Assembly (NCBI GenBank): GCA_964570665.1
Contig: CAZMZH010000009.1
Span: 1 to 64,000 of the forward strand
Reading direction: 5' to 3'
DNA length: 64,000 nt
From: JAJDAT01 sp964570665
Lineage (GTDB): Bacteria > Nitrospinota > Nitrospinia > Nitrospinales > JAJDAT01
The stretch's first letter is position 1; each line of letters begins with the position of its first letter. Shown here one piece after another: positions 37,292 through 45,552 of the stretch. Made by a program: the position numbers and the translations under genes. The notes under the pieces are model-generated. The model ran no database searches. It saw nothing but the letters and a program-made list of their open reading frames with translations, and had not been told where the DNA came from.

Positions 37292-37522
37292 ATGGACGAG
37301 CAAAAGAAATTTAATCGCATAACCTTTGATCCGCAAATTCTGGGAGGAAGAGCTTGTATTCGAGGGATGCGGATCTCGGTAGCGGTGATCCTTGGTCATA
37401 TTGCCAATGGTGCAATGGTCGAAGACGTTTTAGAGGATTATCCAGACCTTGAAGCGGAAGACTTCAAGCAAGTATTAGAATATGCTGCTTGGCTAGCTAA
37501 AGAAGAAGTTCACCTCGCATAA
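37292..37522 (+). CDS. DUF433 antitoxin-like protein
   Basis: The protein is 76 aa with the DUF433 signature RITFDPQILGGRACIRGMRISVAVILGHIANG and a C-terminal VLEDYPDLEAEDFKQVLEYAAWLA. DUF433 proteins are winged-helix antitoxins of the VapB45 type and usually pair with a PIN-like DUF5615 toxin. Here such a gene follows 8 bp downstream, so this is a type II toxin-antitoxin operon. Confidence 0.85.
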   Translation: MDEQKKFNRITFDPQILGGRACIRGMRISVAVILGHIANGAMVEDVLEDYPDLEAEDFKQVLEYAAWLAKEEVHLA

Positions 37523-37530
37523 AAATCAAT

Positions 37531-37889
37531 ATGCGATTCCTTGCGGACATGGGTGTTTCTATTAGAGTTGTGGAATGGCTTCGCTCCGAGGGCCATGAAG
37601 CCGTTCATCTCAGAGAAGTAGGTCTTCAAACTCTACCCGATCAAGCTATTTTTGAGAAAGCTGGAAAAGAAAGTCGAACCCTTCTTGCTTTTGACCTTGA
37701 TTTTGGAGAGATTATAGCGCTTTCTAACGAGCGACTAATAAGCGTCATCCTCTTCCGGTTGCGTAATACTCGGACTCCCTTTGTGATTGACCGCTTATAG
37801 ATGAATCTGAAAAAACTTTGACGGAGAGCGTTATCATTACTGTTGAAGACTCTCGCCACCGGGTGCGTCGTTTGCCATTAGGGAAATAA
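37531..37889 (+). pseudogene. DUF5615 PIN-like toxin, frameshifted near the 3' end
   Basis: The frame from the ATG encodes 89 aa matching DUF5615 PIN-like toxins (MRFLADMGVSIRVVEWLRSEGHEAVHLREVG, then LAFDLDFGEI) and stops right after VIDRL. A different frame begins at that point and reads LIDESEKTLTESVIITVEDSRHRVRRLPLGK (partly shown), the usual DUF5615 C-terminus, ending at 37889. One missing base at about 37795 explains this. The product lacks about 30 C-terminal residues, so the toxin is probably inactive or weakened. Conserved acidic residues of the PIN-like fold (Asp in LADMG and FDLDFG) remain. Confidence 0.75.
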
Positions 37890-37943
37890 GAAGAAAAAAC
37901 TGTTTGAGACTTTTGGCTCTTATACCTCTTCTAATGAGAGAGA

Positions 37944-39131
37944 TCAGGGCATAAATTCCAAAATTACCGAGTCGGCTAGGAAAAAGCCTTTTTTAGATAA
38001 TCGAATATGGGTATCGTCAATTTCGATCAGATTTTCCGATTTTAAATGTTTTATTTGATTGGGAAACCGATCCCACAAAGAAACTTCATAACGATTTTCG
38101 AAATTCCCCAAATGGATTCCATCCGATAGTCTTAGGCCTAGCATCATTGTTTCGCCTATGGATGTTGCTTGGTCTGGATTTTCTTCAAAATCAACCGCCT
38201 GTCCCGTTTTTAGAGTTTGTTCTATGTATTTGGCGGGACTATTGATATTTTTTTTTCTTTTCCCATTCCAATAGCCAGAGGCTCCCGCGCCCAACCCGAT
38301 ATAATTACCGTTTTGCCAGTAATTGATATTGTGTCGGCATTCTTTCCCGGGTTTCGAATAATTCGATATTTCGTATTGGATGTAACTCGCTTCGGCCATC
38401 GTTTTTAAAGTGTGTTTGAACAAAGTAAGTTGCTGTTCGTCGTCGGGAGGCGTTAATTTTCCCGATTCTAAATACGAGTAAAAAGCTGTTTTGGGCTCGA
38501 ACGTCAAATTGTAAGCGGAGATATGATTTGGATGTAATTGAATGGCTTGTTTTAAAGAATAATCCCAATCGTCAAGGGATTGGTCGGGTAGGGCAAACAT
38601 TAAATCTACTGAAACGTTATCAAACCCTTCTTCCTTAGCTTGTTCGACAGTTTGGCCAATAGCTTCCGGGCCGTGGATTCTTTCCAATAATTCCAATTCG
38701 TGTGGCAAAAAAGATTGAGCCCCAATACTGACTCGATTAAACCCCGCTTTTTTAACATGCACGAAATAACCGGGAGTTATGGTTCCCGGGTTGGCTTCTA
38801 AGGTGATTTCGGCGTTATCGGTAACGTTAAAAAAACGGCGACACCCGTCCAAAATATTTGCCAAATCTTCGGGTGGAAGAGATGTTGGCGTTCCTCCGCC
38901 AAAAAAAATAGTCGTCGCTTTTTGATTTGCCGGAACGCTTTTGCCAGCCCATTCCATTTCTTTTAGGATTGCGGCTGGATAATCCTCCGGTTGTTCTCCC
39001 TTAATCGCATGCGAATTAAAATCGCAGTAACCGCATTTGCGTTCGCAATATGGAATATGTAAATAAAGGCTGAAAGTGTGCAAGGAGAATTCGCTTTCGA
39101 AAAAATGGTTTTGCCCTATAATACAACACAT
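37944..39131 (-). CDS. hemW: Radical SAM protein HemW (heme chaperone)
   Basis: The protein is 395 aa from ATG at 39131, but homology starts near residue 20, so a TTG at 39083 is a possible start. The radical SAM Cys triad is in CERKCGYCDFN, followed by FFGGGTPTSL, EANPGT and the HemN-like C-terminal domain. HemW lacks the extra Cys motif of true coproporphyrinogen dehydrogenase HemN and acts as a heme chaperone. It diverges from era by 82 bp. A partial decayed copy lies beyond the toxin-antitoxin module. Confidence 0.9.
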   Translation of the reverse strand: MCCIIGQNHFFESEFSLHTFSLYLHIPYCERKCGYCDFNSHAIKGEQPEDYPAAILKEMEWAGKSVPANQKATTIFFGGGTPTSLPPEDLANILDGCRRFFNVTDNAEITLEANPGTITPGYFVHVKKAGFNRVSIGAQSFLPHELELLERIHGPEAIGQTVEQAKEEGFDNVSVDLMFALPDQSLDDWDYSLKQAIQLHPNHISAYNLTFEPKTAFYSYLESGKLTPPDDEQQLTLFKHTLKTMAEASYIQYEISNYSKPGKECRHNINYWQNGNYIGLGAGASGYWNGKRKKNINSPAKYIEQTLKTGQAVDFEENPDQATSIGETMMLGLRLSDGIHLGNFENRYEVSLWDRFPNQIKHLKSENLIEIDDTHIRLSKKGFFLADSVILEFMP

Positions 39132-39190
39132 TAAAATAAGAAAAATTTGTTTATTATTTTGCTATAAACATTACTTATTTAAGAGGTTTC

Positions 39191-39217
39191 ATGCCGATGA
39201 CGATAAAAAAAATATGA
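39191..39217 (+). CDS. Possible 8-codon leader ORF of era
   Basis: AAGAGG precedes ATG at 39191, which opens the peptide MPMTIKKI. Its stop TGA overlaps the ATG of era (ATGA). The era ATG itself has no ribosome site, so translation may enter era through this leader. Such coupling fits the sequence, but a chance origin cannot be excluded. Confidence 0.3.
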   Translation: MPMTIKKI

Positions 39218-40116
39218 CCGAACCGAACGCCTATAAATCGGGGTACGCCGCTATTATTGGGAAACCCAATGTGGGAAAATCCACACTTCTCAATCACCTG
39301 GTATCTGTGAAAATTGCGGCCACTTCCAGAAGTCCGCAAACCACTCGCAATAAAATTACCGGAGTTTGTCATTTCGACGAAGGACAGGTGATTTTGTTGG
39401 ATACGCCGGGCGTGCATAAAGCGACATCCAAGTTCAACAAACTCATGGTCAAAGCCTCTTTCAATACTTACGACGATGTCGATGTCATTGTATTTGTTGT
39501 GGACGCAAAGAAAAAGTTTGGCGACGACGATCGCTATGTTTTAGAAACATTGCAAAGATCAAAGGTCGATAAAATATTAGCGCTCAATAAAATCGATTTA
39601 GTCGCCAAAGAAGAGCTACTCCCTTTAATTGAAGAAATGAGTCAATTAAACGCGTTTACAGATATTCTTCCCATTTCCGCTTTGAAAAGCGACGGGCTGG
39701 ATATTTTAGAAAAATCTTTGCTAAAAAGAATGCCCGAAGGCCCTCAATACTTTCCAGAAGGCGCTTATACGGATTGCCCGGAAACGTTTCTAATTGCGGA
39801 AATTGTTCGCGAAAAAGCTTTTCGTTTAACCCGTTTCGAAGTTCCATATGCGTTGACGGTAGTTGTAGAACAATTAGAGGAGAAGGACAATGGGTTGACG
39901 GTTGTAAGGGCAACGATTATTGTAGAAAAGGATTCTCAAAAGAAAATTGTTATTGGCCGAAATGGCGTTATGCTTAAGGATATCGGATCGGCGGCTCGTC
40001 ATGAGTTGGAAAGACGATTTGGTTGCAAAGTTTTTTTAAGTTTGTTTGTAAAAGTAAAAGCCAACTGGCGCGAAAGCGATTACTGTTTAAAGGAGTATGG
40101 TTACGGAAATGATTAA
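39214..40116 (+). CDS. era: GTPase Era
   Basis: The ATG at 39214 gives 300 aa, the usual length; frames reaching further upstream are not supported. GTPase motifs are GKPNVGKSTLLN (G1), TTRNKITG (G2), DTPGVHK (G3) and NKID (G4). The C-terminal KH domain has VIGRNGVMLKDIGSAARHELERRFG, which binds the 3' end of 16S rRNA during 30S maturation. Its last 8 bp overlap the start of map. Era is inner-membrane associated and essential in most bacteria. Confidence 0.95.
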   Translation: MTEPNAYKSGYAAIIGKPNVGKSTLLNHLVSVKIAATSRSPQTTRNKITGVCHFDEGQVILLDTPGVHKATSKFNKLMVKASFNTYDDVDVIVFVVDAKKKFGDDDRYVLETLQRSKVDKILALNKIDLVAKEELLPLIEEMSQLNAFTDILPISALKSDGLDILEKSLLKRMPEGPQYFPEGAYTDCPETFLIAEIVREKAFRLTRFEVPYALTVVVEQLEEKDNGLTVVRATIIVEKDSQKKIVIGRNGVMLKDIGSAARHELERRFGCKVFLSLFVKVKANWRESDYCLKEYGYGND

Positions 40117-40870
40117 TATTAAAACCGACGAAGAAGTCGAAATCATGCGCAAAAGCTGTCAATTGGCGGCGAGCGTTTTATTGATGATCGAGCCTCATAT
40201 CAAAGCGGGCGTCACCACAAATTATTTGAACGATATTTGCCATGAATACATTATTTCTAAAGGCGCTATTCCTTCGCCTTTAAATTATAAAGGATTTCCG
40301 AAGAGTATTTGCTCGTCGGTTAACGATGAAATTTGCCATGGCATTCCATCCGATAGGAAGATCCGTAATGGGGATATTGTGAACCTGGATATTACCTGTT
40401 ATCTCAACGGATTTCATGGAGATACCAATAAGACGTTTTTTGTCGGTTCTCCCAGAAAAAAGCCGAGCAGATTAGTGGAAGCTTGTCGGCAGGCCATTCG
40501 TAAGGGGATATCGGTTGTTAAAGCCGGAGCTCATTTGGGCGATATTGGCGCGAGTATTCAAGAATATGTTGAAGCGCAAGGATACACTATTGTGCGGGAG
40601 TTTTGCGGTCATGGTATAGGTAGAAATTTTCATGAAGAACCGCAAGTATTGCATTATGGAACTTATGGTCAAGGCGTGGAATTAAAAAAGAATATGACGT
40701 TTACCATAGAGCCCATGATCAATGAAGGTAAACCCGAATTACGCATTCTTTCCGATAACTGGACAGCGGTTACGATGGATGGATCGCTATCCGCTCAATT
40801 TGAGCACACCATTCTAGTGACCGAAGATGGCTATGAAGTCATGACCGAGATTGACGGAACTTCGTTTTAA
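40109..40870 (+). CDS. map: Methionine aminopeptidase, type I
   Basis: The protein is 253 aa from the ATG at 40109, matching the usual MI-IKT-EEVEIMR start; an ATG four codons upstream is possible. The cobalt/iron-binding residues are seen in VNLDITCYLNGFHGDTN (two Asp), CGHGIGRNFHEEPQV (His), TIEPMI (Glu) and SAQFEHTILV (Glu); the substrate His is in EICHGIP. It removes the N-terminal Met from nascent proteins. It overlaps era by 8 bp and is translated in the same operon. Confidence 0.95.
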   Translation: MINIKTDEEVEIMRKSCQLAASVLLMIEPHIKAGVTTNYLNDICHEYIISKGAIPSPLNYKGFPKSICSSVNDEICHGIPSDRKIRNGDIVNLDITCYLNGFHGDTNKTFFVGSPRKKPSRLVEACRQAIRKGISVVKAGAHLGDIGASIQEYVEAQGYTIVREFCGHGIGRNFHEEPQVLHYGTYGQGVELKKNMTFTIEPMINEGKPELRILSDNWTAVTMDGSLSAQFEHTILVTEDGYEVMTEIDGTSF

Positions 40871-40932
40871 AATTTTTGTTTTTAAATGCGAAATTTCGGC
40901 TAAAAGGTTTTGGTTCATAGAGAGGCGACGAC

Positions 40933-43182
40933 ATGGCCCTCAAAACTTCAAAGATGTTAAAAACGTTCCCTTTTATAGTCTTATTTTTTATTACGTTTTT
41001 AACCTTTCCGGTAAGTTCTCAAGAAATCCCTCCCTTACACCATGTTTTAGAAGTTTGGCTCGATCCAGATAAGAATCAAATTACAGTAAAAGATAAGATT
41101 ACGGTTTCCGAGTCGTTTTCTTCCAATCCAAAGAATAAATTTTATTTTGTCCTACACGGCGATTTAAATCCTACTTCTCTGACTCCGGGAACCAAACTGG
41201 AATCTGTTAATGAAAAATCGCAAGCCCAGGAATTTATAAAGCTATCAAAATTAATTTCTCCTCATAGCGCTATTTCTCCGGAATATTTCAGCGTCTCTCT
41301 ACCTCTGGATCAAAAAACGTTTTCAATAAAGTATCAGGGAAAGATTTATCATCCTTTAAATCAGGCGAGGGAAGGCTATGCTCGTGGGTTCGGCGGAACG
41401 CCGGGAATAATTTCATCTAAAGGCGTTTTTCTTTCGGGAACTTCCAATTGGATTCCCGAGTTTGAAGATCGTTTGATGACATTCCAGATGAACCTTCATC
41501 TGCCCCCAAGGTGGGATGCCGTCAGTCAGGGAACTAGAATTAGGTACGATCAAAACGAAAAGGAAACGGCAGTAACATGGGAATCTCAAAATCCACAAAA
41601 TGAAATTTACCTGATCGGCGATCGGTTTACCCATTACTCTCGGAAAAAGGGTTCGACCGAGTCTATGGTATTTTTGCGCCAATCCGATAGAGATCTAGCT
41701 AACATGTATTTGGAGGCGACCTCGCAATACATAGAAATGTATAGCGATCTTCTAGGTCCTTATCCCTATAAAAAGTTTGCCCTCGTGGAAAACTTCTGGG
41801 AAACCGGTTACGGCATGCCGTCGTTTACGCTTTTGGGTTCCAGAGTCATTCGTCTGCCGTTTATTTTACATTCTTCCTATCCTCACGAAATTCTTCATAA
41901 CTGGTTTGGTAATGGGATTTACGTGGATTATGAAACGGGAAACTGGGCGGAGGGTTTAACGGCCTACATGGCCGACCATCTTATTAAGGAACAACATAAT
42001 AACGCGGCAGATTATCGACGCGGAACTTTACAGAAATATACGGACTATGTGTCCAATCAGAATGATTTTCCGTTAATGGATTTTCGTTCTCGCCACAGTT
42101 CTTCTACAGAAGCCGTTGGTTATGGAAAAGCTCTCATGTTTTTTCATATGCTTCGCCAGGCGTTAGGAGATAAGTTTTTTGTTCAGGGACTCAACACATT
42201 TTATGAGAAACATAAATTCAGTAATGCGGGATTTGAGGAATTACGGAAAGCTTTTGAAGGAACGAGTAGAAACGATTTGAAAGGTTTTTTCGATCAATGG
42301 GTTTCTTTTTCTGGAGCGCCAGAATTAAAAATCAACCAAGCAAAAGTTGTTAAAGTGGATAACGGTTATCAACTTAAAGCTACCTTGGAACAAGTTCAGA
42401 AAAATAGGAACTATTCTTTGCGCGTTCCCCTTGCGGTTACGATGGAGGGAGAGTCGAAAGTTTATCAAACTCATTTAGAGATTAAAGACAAGTCTCATAA
42501 AATTGAACTTAAATTGCCAGCTAAACCATTACGTTTGGATATCGATCCAGAATTTGACGTTTTCCGACGTTTAGATAGAAACGAGATCCCTCCAGCGCTG
42601 AGTCAGGTTTATGGGGCCAATAAAGTTTTAGTAGTGTTGCCTTCTCATGAAAAACTACTACTCGATGATTATAAGGAATTTGCCGATTCTTTAAGTATGT
42701 CTTATGACGAAGTGGAAATTAAAATGGACGATCAGATAGAGGAACTGCCTGCCGATAGATCCGTATGGATTCTAGGTTGGGGAAATAGTTTTCTTCCAGG
42801 ATTTTCTTCAACGTTAAAAGACTATGGGATAACGTTGGATGGCAAAGAAATAATTATTGGCGGCAAAGATTTGAACCGCAAAGAACATTCCTTAGCGCTA
42901 GCGACCAGGCATCCCGCTAACCCGGAGTTGGGTTGGGCCTGGGTTGGTATTGGGAATCCAAAAGCCGTTCCAGGATTTGCCAGAAAATTACCGCATTATC
43001 ATAAATACAGCTACCTGGCATTTGGGGGAGACAGACCGACTAATATTATCAAAGGAAAATGGCCAGTTTTGAATTCGCCGATGACAGTTTTTCTTTCGCC
43101 AGATAAAACGGCGAAACCAAAGTTGGGAAAACTCGTTCCCAGAAAAGCTCTAGCTTATCTTTCGCCTCCTTTTTCTGAGTAA
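40933..43182 (+). CDS. Exported M1-like gluzincin peptidase
   Basis: The protein is 749 aa with a signal peptide (about 1-30, ending VSSQE). The zinc motif HEILH (His318, His322) is followed 18 residues later by Glu340 in NWAEGLTAY, the gluzincin arrangement of the M1 family. About 200 residues of beta-rich N-terminal domain precede it. The exopeptidase GAMEN motif is not seen where expected (the text reads GYGMPSFTLLG). About 300 C-terminal residues without catalytic motifs follow. It should be a periplasmic aminopeptidase or endopeptidase. Its stop codon lies inside the first unit of a tandem repeat. Confidence 0.82.
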   Translation: MALKTSKMLKTFPFIVLFFITFLTFPVSSQEIPPLHHVLEVWLDPDKNQITVKDKITVSESFSSNPKNKFYFVLHGDLNPTSLTPGTKLESVNEKSQAQEFIKLSKLISPHSAISPEYFSVSLPLDQKTFSIKYQGKIYHPLNQAREGYARGFGGTPGIISSKGVFLSGTSNWIPEFEDRLMTFQMNLHLPPRWDAVSQGTRIRYDQNEKETAVTWESQNPQNEIYLIGDRFTHYSRKKGSTESMVFLRQSDRDLANMYLEATSQYIEMYSDLLGPYPYKKFALVENFWETGYGMPSFTLLGSRVIRLPFILHSSYPHEILHNWFGNGIYVDYETGNWAEGLTAYMADHLIKEQHNNAADYRRGTLQKYTDYVSNQNDFPLMDFRSRHSSSTEAVGYGKALMFFHMLRQALGDKFFVQGLNTFYEKHKFSNAGFEELRKAFEGTSRNDLKGFFDQWVSFSGAPELKINQAKVVKVDNGYQLKATLEQVQKNRNYSLRVPLAVTMEGESKVYQTHLEIKDKSHKIELKLPAKPLRLDIDPEFDVFRRLDRNEIPPALSQVYGANKVLVVLPSHEKLLLDDYKEFADSLSMSYDEVEIKMDDQIEELPADRSVWILGWGNSFLPGFSSTLKDYGITLDGKEIIIGGKDLNRKEHSLALATRHPANPELGWAWVGIGNPKAVPGFARKLPHYHKYSYLAFGGDRPTNIIKGKWPVLNSPMTVFLSPDKTAKPKLGKLVPRKALAYLSPPFSE

Positions 43183-43832
43183 AGAAGAGTTCGTTTAGAA
43201 ACGCTTTCCAATCGCGACCGCTATTTTGTTTTTAAGTTAATAAAGTAATCGCTAACTAAAAGTAGACGTTATAAATCGCCAACCCCACGGCCTGTCATTC
43301 AGACGAGCCGTTTTCTGGCGAGGATAACGATTCTAGCATGAAGTGAAACCGTTATATCTAGCGACTTCCACTGGAAGGCACTAAGCCTTAGCTGCCGAGA
43401 TATCTTCCAAAAGTCTTTCCTGATAGATCTCATTTAGAACCTTGGCAATTTAAGAAAATTCAGTTTTCTGAGTAAAGAAGAGTTCGTTTAGAAACGCTTT
43501 CGAATCGCGACCGCTATTTTGTTAATAAGTTAGAAAAGTAATCGCTAACTAAAAGTAGACGTTATAAATCGCCAACCCCACGACCAGTCATTCAGACGAG
43601 CCGTTTTCTGGCGAGGAAGAATCTCATTTAGAACCTTGGCAATTTAAGAAAATTCAGTTTTCTGAGTAAAGAAGAGTTCGTTTAGAAACGCTTTCGAATC
43701 GCGACCGCTATTTTGTTAATAAGTTAGAAAAGTAATCGCTAACTAAAAGTAGACGTTATAAATCGCCAACCCCACGACCAGTCATTCAGACGAGCCGTTT
43801 TCTGGCGAGGAAGAATCTCATTTAGAACCTTG
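43171..43832. repeat. Three tandem repeat units of about 194 bp
   Basis: Units begin at 43171, 43464 and 43658 with TTTTCTGAGTAAAGAAGAG. Units 2 and 3 are almost identical over 194 bp; unit 1 is 293 bp because it keeps about 99 extra bp between TGGCGAGGA and ATCTCATTTAGAACC. The first unit begins inside the stop region of the peptidase gene, so the original sequence was at that gene's end and was duplicated twice after an internal deletion. No coding frame is preserved. Each unit has TCGCCA and TGGCGA arms that could pair. Confidence 0.85.
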
Positions 43833-43841
43833 ACTTTAATC

Positions 43842-43885
43842 ACGGTTGCTGAGCAAGGTCGAAGAGTCGCCTCGATTCAATAAAA
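43842..43885. repeat. Dispersed repeat copy
   Basis: GGTTGCTGAGCAAGGTCGAAG and TCGCCTCGATTCAATAAA match the repeat clusters near 36.7 kb and 44.8 kb. Confidence 0.45.
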
Positions 43886-44157
43886 AAACTACTATTGTAA
43901 CTTGATAGCTTTTTTCAATTTCAACTTTACTCAGTACTTTTCCTTTTTTTCCATACCCTTGTTTTATTAACGATAGCGACACCTTTTGATTTTTCTAAAT
44001 TATCTTTTTTAGTGTCTTATTGATACTAGTATTCATTCCTCTTATCAATTATAAATAGTTATAAAATAAAGATTTACGGTGTTTTTGAAAATTGATAAAC
44101 TGTCTCTAAGAATATGGAATTTTACAATATTATATCTATAGTGTTTGGAGGTACATC

Positions 44158-44628
44158 ATGAAGGGCGATACTCAAGTTATCGAAGGTTTGAATGAAGTTT
44201 TGATGGCCGAATTGACGGCAATCAACATGTATTATATTCATTATAGGATGAAGGAAGATTGGGGATATAACAAATTAGCCGAGCATGACAAAAGCGAGTC
44301 GATGGACGAAATGCGTCATGCGGATAAAATGATTTGCCGGATTTTATATTTAGACGGCGCGCCGGACATGCAAAAGTACGATACGGTAATGGTTGGCAAT
44401 ACGGTGGAAGAGCATTTAAACAATCAATACAAAGCCGAATGCGATCATGTTGAAAGATTACAAAGAATCATCGCGCTCTGTATTGAAAAAAAGGATTTTG
44501 GTTCTAAGGAAATATTGGACGGTATTTTAGAAGACACCGAAGAAGCCTGCGATTGGTTGGAAACGCAATTCCAACGCATCAAAGACGTCGGTATCCAAAA
44601 CTACCTTGCCGAACATATGCACGGTTGA
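44158..44628 (+). CDS. bfr: Bacterioferritin-family protein with incomplete ferroxidase site
   Basis: The protein is 156 aa, the normal bacterioferritin length, and a GGAGGT ribosome site precedes the ATG. It keeps E. coli Bfr numbering without gaps. Glu18, Tyr25, Glu51, His54 and Glu94 are conserved, as is the heme-ligand Met52 (DEMRHAD). The last two di-iron ligands, Glu127 and His130, are replaced: the helix-D segment reads DTEEACDWLE, with Thr127 and Ala130. It should still assemble and bind heme but may lack normal ferroxidase chemistry, as known for non-catalytic Bfr partner subunits. It lies at one edge of the accessory island that ends at fur. Confidence 0.9.
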   Translation: MKGDTQVIEGLNEVLMAELTAINMYYIHYRMKEDWGYNKLAEHDKSESMDEMRHADKMICRILYLDGAPDMQKYDTVMVGNTVEEHLNNQYKAECDHVERLQRIIALCIEKKDFGSKEILDGILEDTEEACDWLETQFQRIKDVGIQNYLAEHMHG

Positions 44629-44660
44629 ATATTACTAGATTAAAGTTTTAATATGATAGG

Positions 44661-44692
44661 CGGTTTGAGCAATTATTCTTAGTCTCAAACCG
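44661..44692 (+). terminator. Hairpin after the bacterioferritin gene
   Basis: CGGTTTGAG pairs perfectly with CTCAAACCG over 9 bp. There is no T run, so termination is uncertain; the right arm runs into a dispersed repeat. Confidence 0.35.
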
Positions 44693-44830
44693 TCATTTCG
44701 ACCAAAGTGGTTTGGAGGATATAGCCCTTGATCCGTAATAATTGAAATAGGAACTGGAGTTGCAAAGTCCCCACCGCATGTCATCTTGAGCGAAGCCGAA
44801 AGATCTCGCCTCGATTTAATAAATATTTTC
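44686..44830. repeat. Dispersed repeat cluster
   Basis: GTCATTTCGACCAAAGTGGTTTGGAGG and GTCATCTTGAGCGAAGCCGAAAGATCTCGCC (parts shown) match the cluster near 36.7 kb; the trailing TCGATTTAATAAAT also recurs near 36950 and 43870. Confidence 0.55.
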
Positions 44831-44934
44831 ACTCTAGTTACTTAGGAGCTTGTCGAGGAATCTGGGTTTTGGTTTTGGAGTTTTTCGCCCAGGTGTTAAA
44901 AAAGAGGCCCGATAAAATAAATAGTTGGAGGAGC

Positions 44935-45270
44935 ATGGAAAAAGAACTGTTTAAGCATTGTGTGATTTTTAGAAATGCCATTGAAAGAACAGACAAGAGG
45001 AAGTTGTTTCTCACATTGCAGAATTTCCCTCATGGAAGCTGCGGAGACGCTGTTTTACTGCTTGGACACTATTTAAAGAATAATGATTTTGGAAAGATTG
45101 ACTATATGCTCGGTGAGCGTGAGACCGAAACAAATGATGGCTTTAGATCACACGCATGGCTTCAGCGGGAAAGTTTAGTTATTGATATTACCGCCGATCA
45201 ATTTGAAGATTTTAAGGAACCTGTTTTTGTTCAATCGGATTCCCAGTGGCACGAGGAATTTAATGGCTAG
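44935..45270 (+). CDS. Uncharacterised protein with Cys-His-Asp protease-like motifs
   Basis: The ATG at 44935 follows a near-perfect ribosome site (TTGGAGGAGC) and gives 111 aa. The sequence has FPHGSCGDAVLLLGHYL, SHAWLQ and VIDITADQF, placing Cys, His and Asp in the order of papain-like or transglutaminase-like folds. I recall similar small proteins in accessory regions but no function. It opens the accessory island between bacterioferritin and fur. Confidence 0.65.
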   Translation: MEKELFKHCVIFRNAIERTDKRKLFLTLQNFPHGSCGDAVLLLGHYLKNNDFGKIDYMLGERETETNDGFRSHAWLQRESLVIDITADQFEDFKEPVFVQSDSQWHEEFNG

Positions 45271-45500
45271 TTTCGGCACGAGGCCGATTTTACTATTTAC
45301 GAAAAAAGTGAAAGTAATACCGGCATCTTTAACAATTTGAGACGCACGTACAATAATATTCTGAAGAATATATTGGAGTGATAACAGTTGGTAATTAAGA
45401 ATTATTACTTACTTAAGATAATTTTTTTATCTCAAGAGAATGTTTTAGAAGATAAACACTTGTAATTTGATGAAATCGCCGCTATATAATTAATAGGGTT

Positions 45501-45545
45501 AAATTAATCAAATTAATCAAATTAATCAAATTAATCAAATTGAGC
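45501..45545. promoter_or_regulatory. Four-fold 9-bp direct repeat, probable antitoxin operator
   Basis: AAATTAATC is repeated four times without gaps, then a fifth diverged copy (AAATTGAGC), ending 7 bp before the antitoxin ATG. A TATATAAT box lies just upstream at 45482-45489, so these repeats are in the early transcribed region or overlap the start site. Repeats at this place suit binding by a Phd antitoxin-toxin complex. Confidence 0.5.
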
Positions 45546-45552
45546 GAATGAG

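Noticed and set aside
43171..43832. CRISPR array
   Set aside because: Units are 194 bp or more and contiguous, with no short repeat-spacer pattern and no cas genes nearby. The 9-bp iterons at 45.5 kb have no spacers either.
44635..44832. Minus-strand 65-aa frame
   Set aside because: It runs through a dispersed non-coding repeat and a hairpin, and has no ribosome site.
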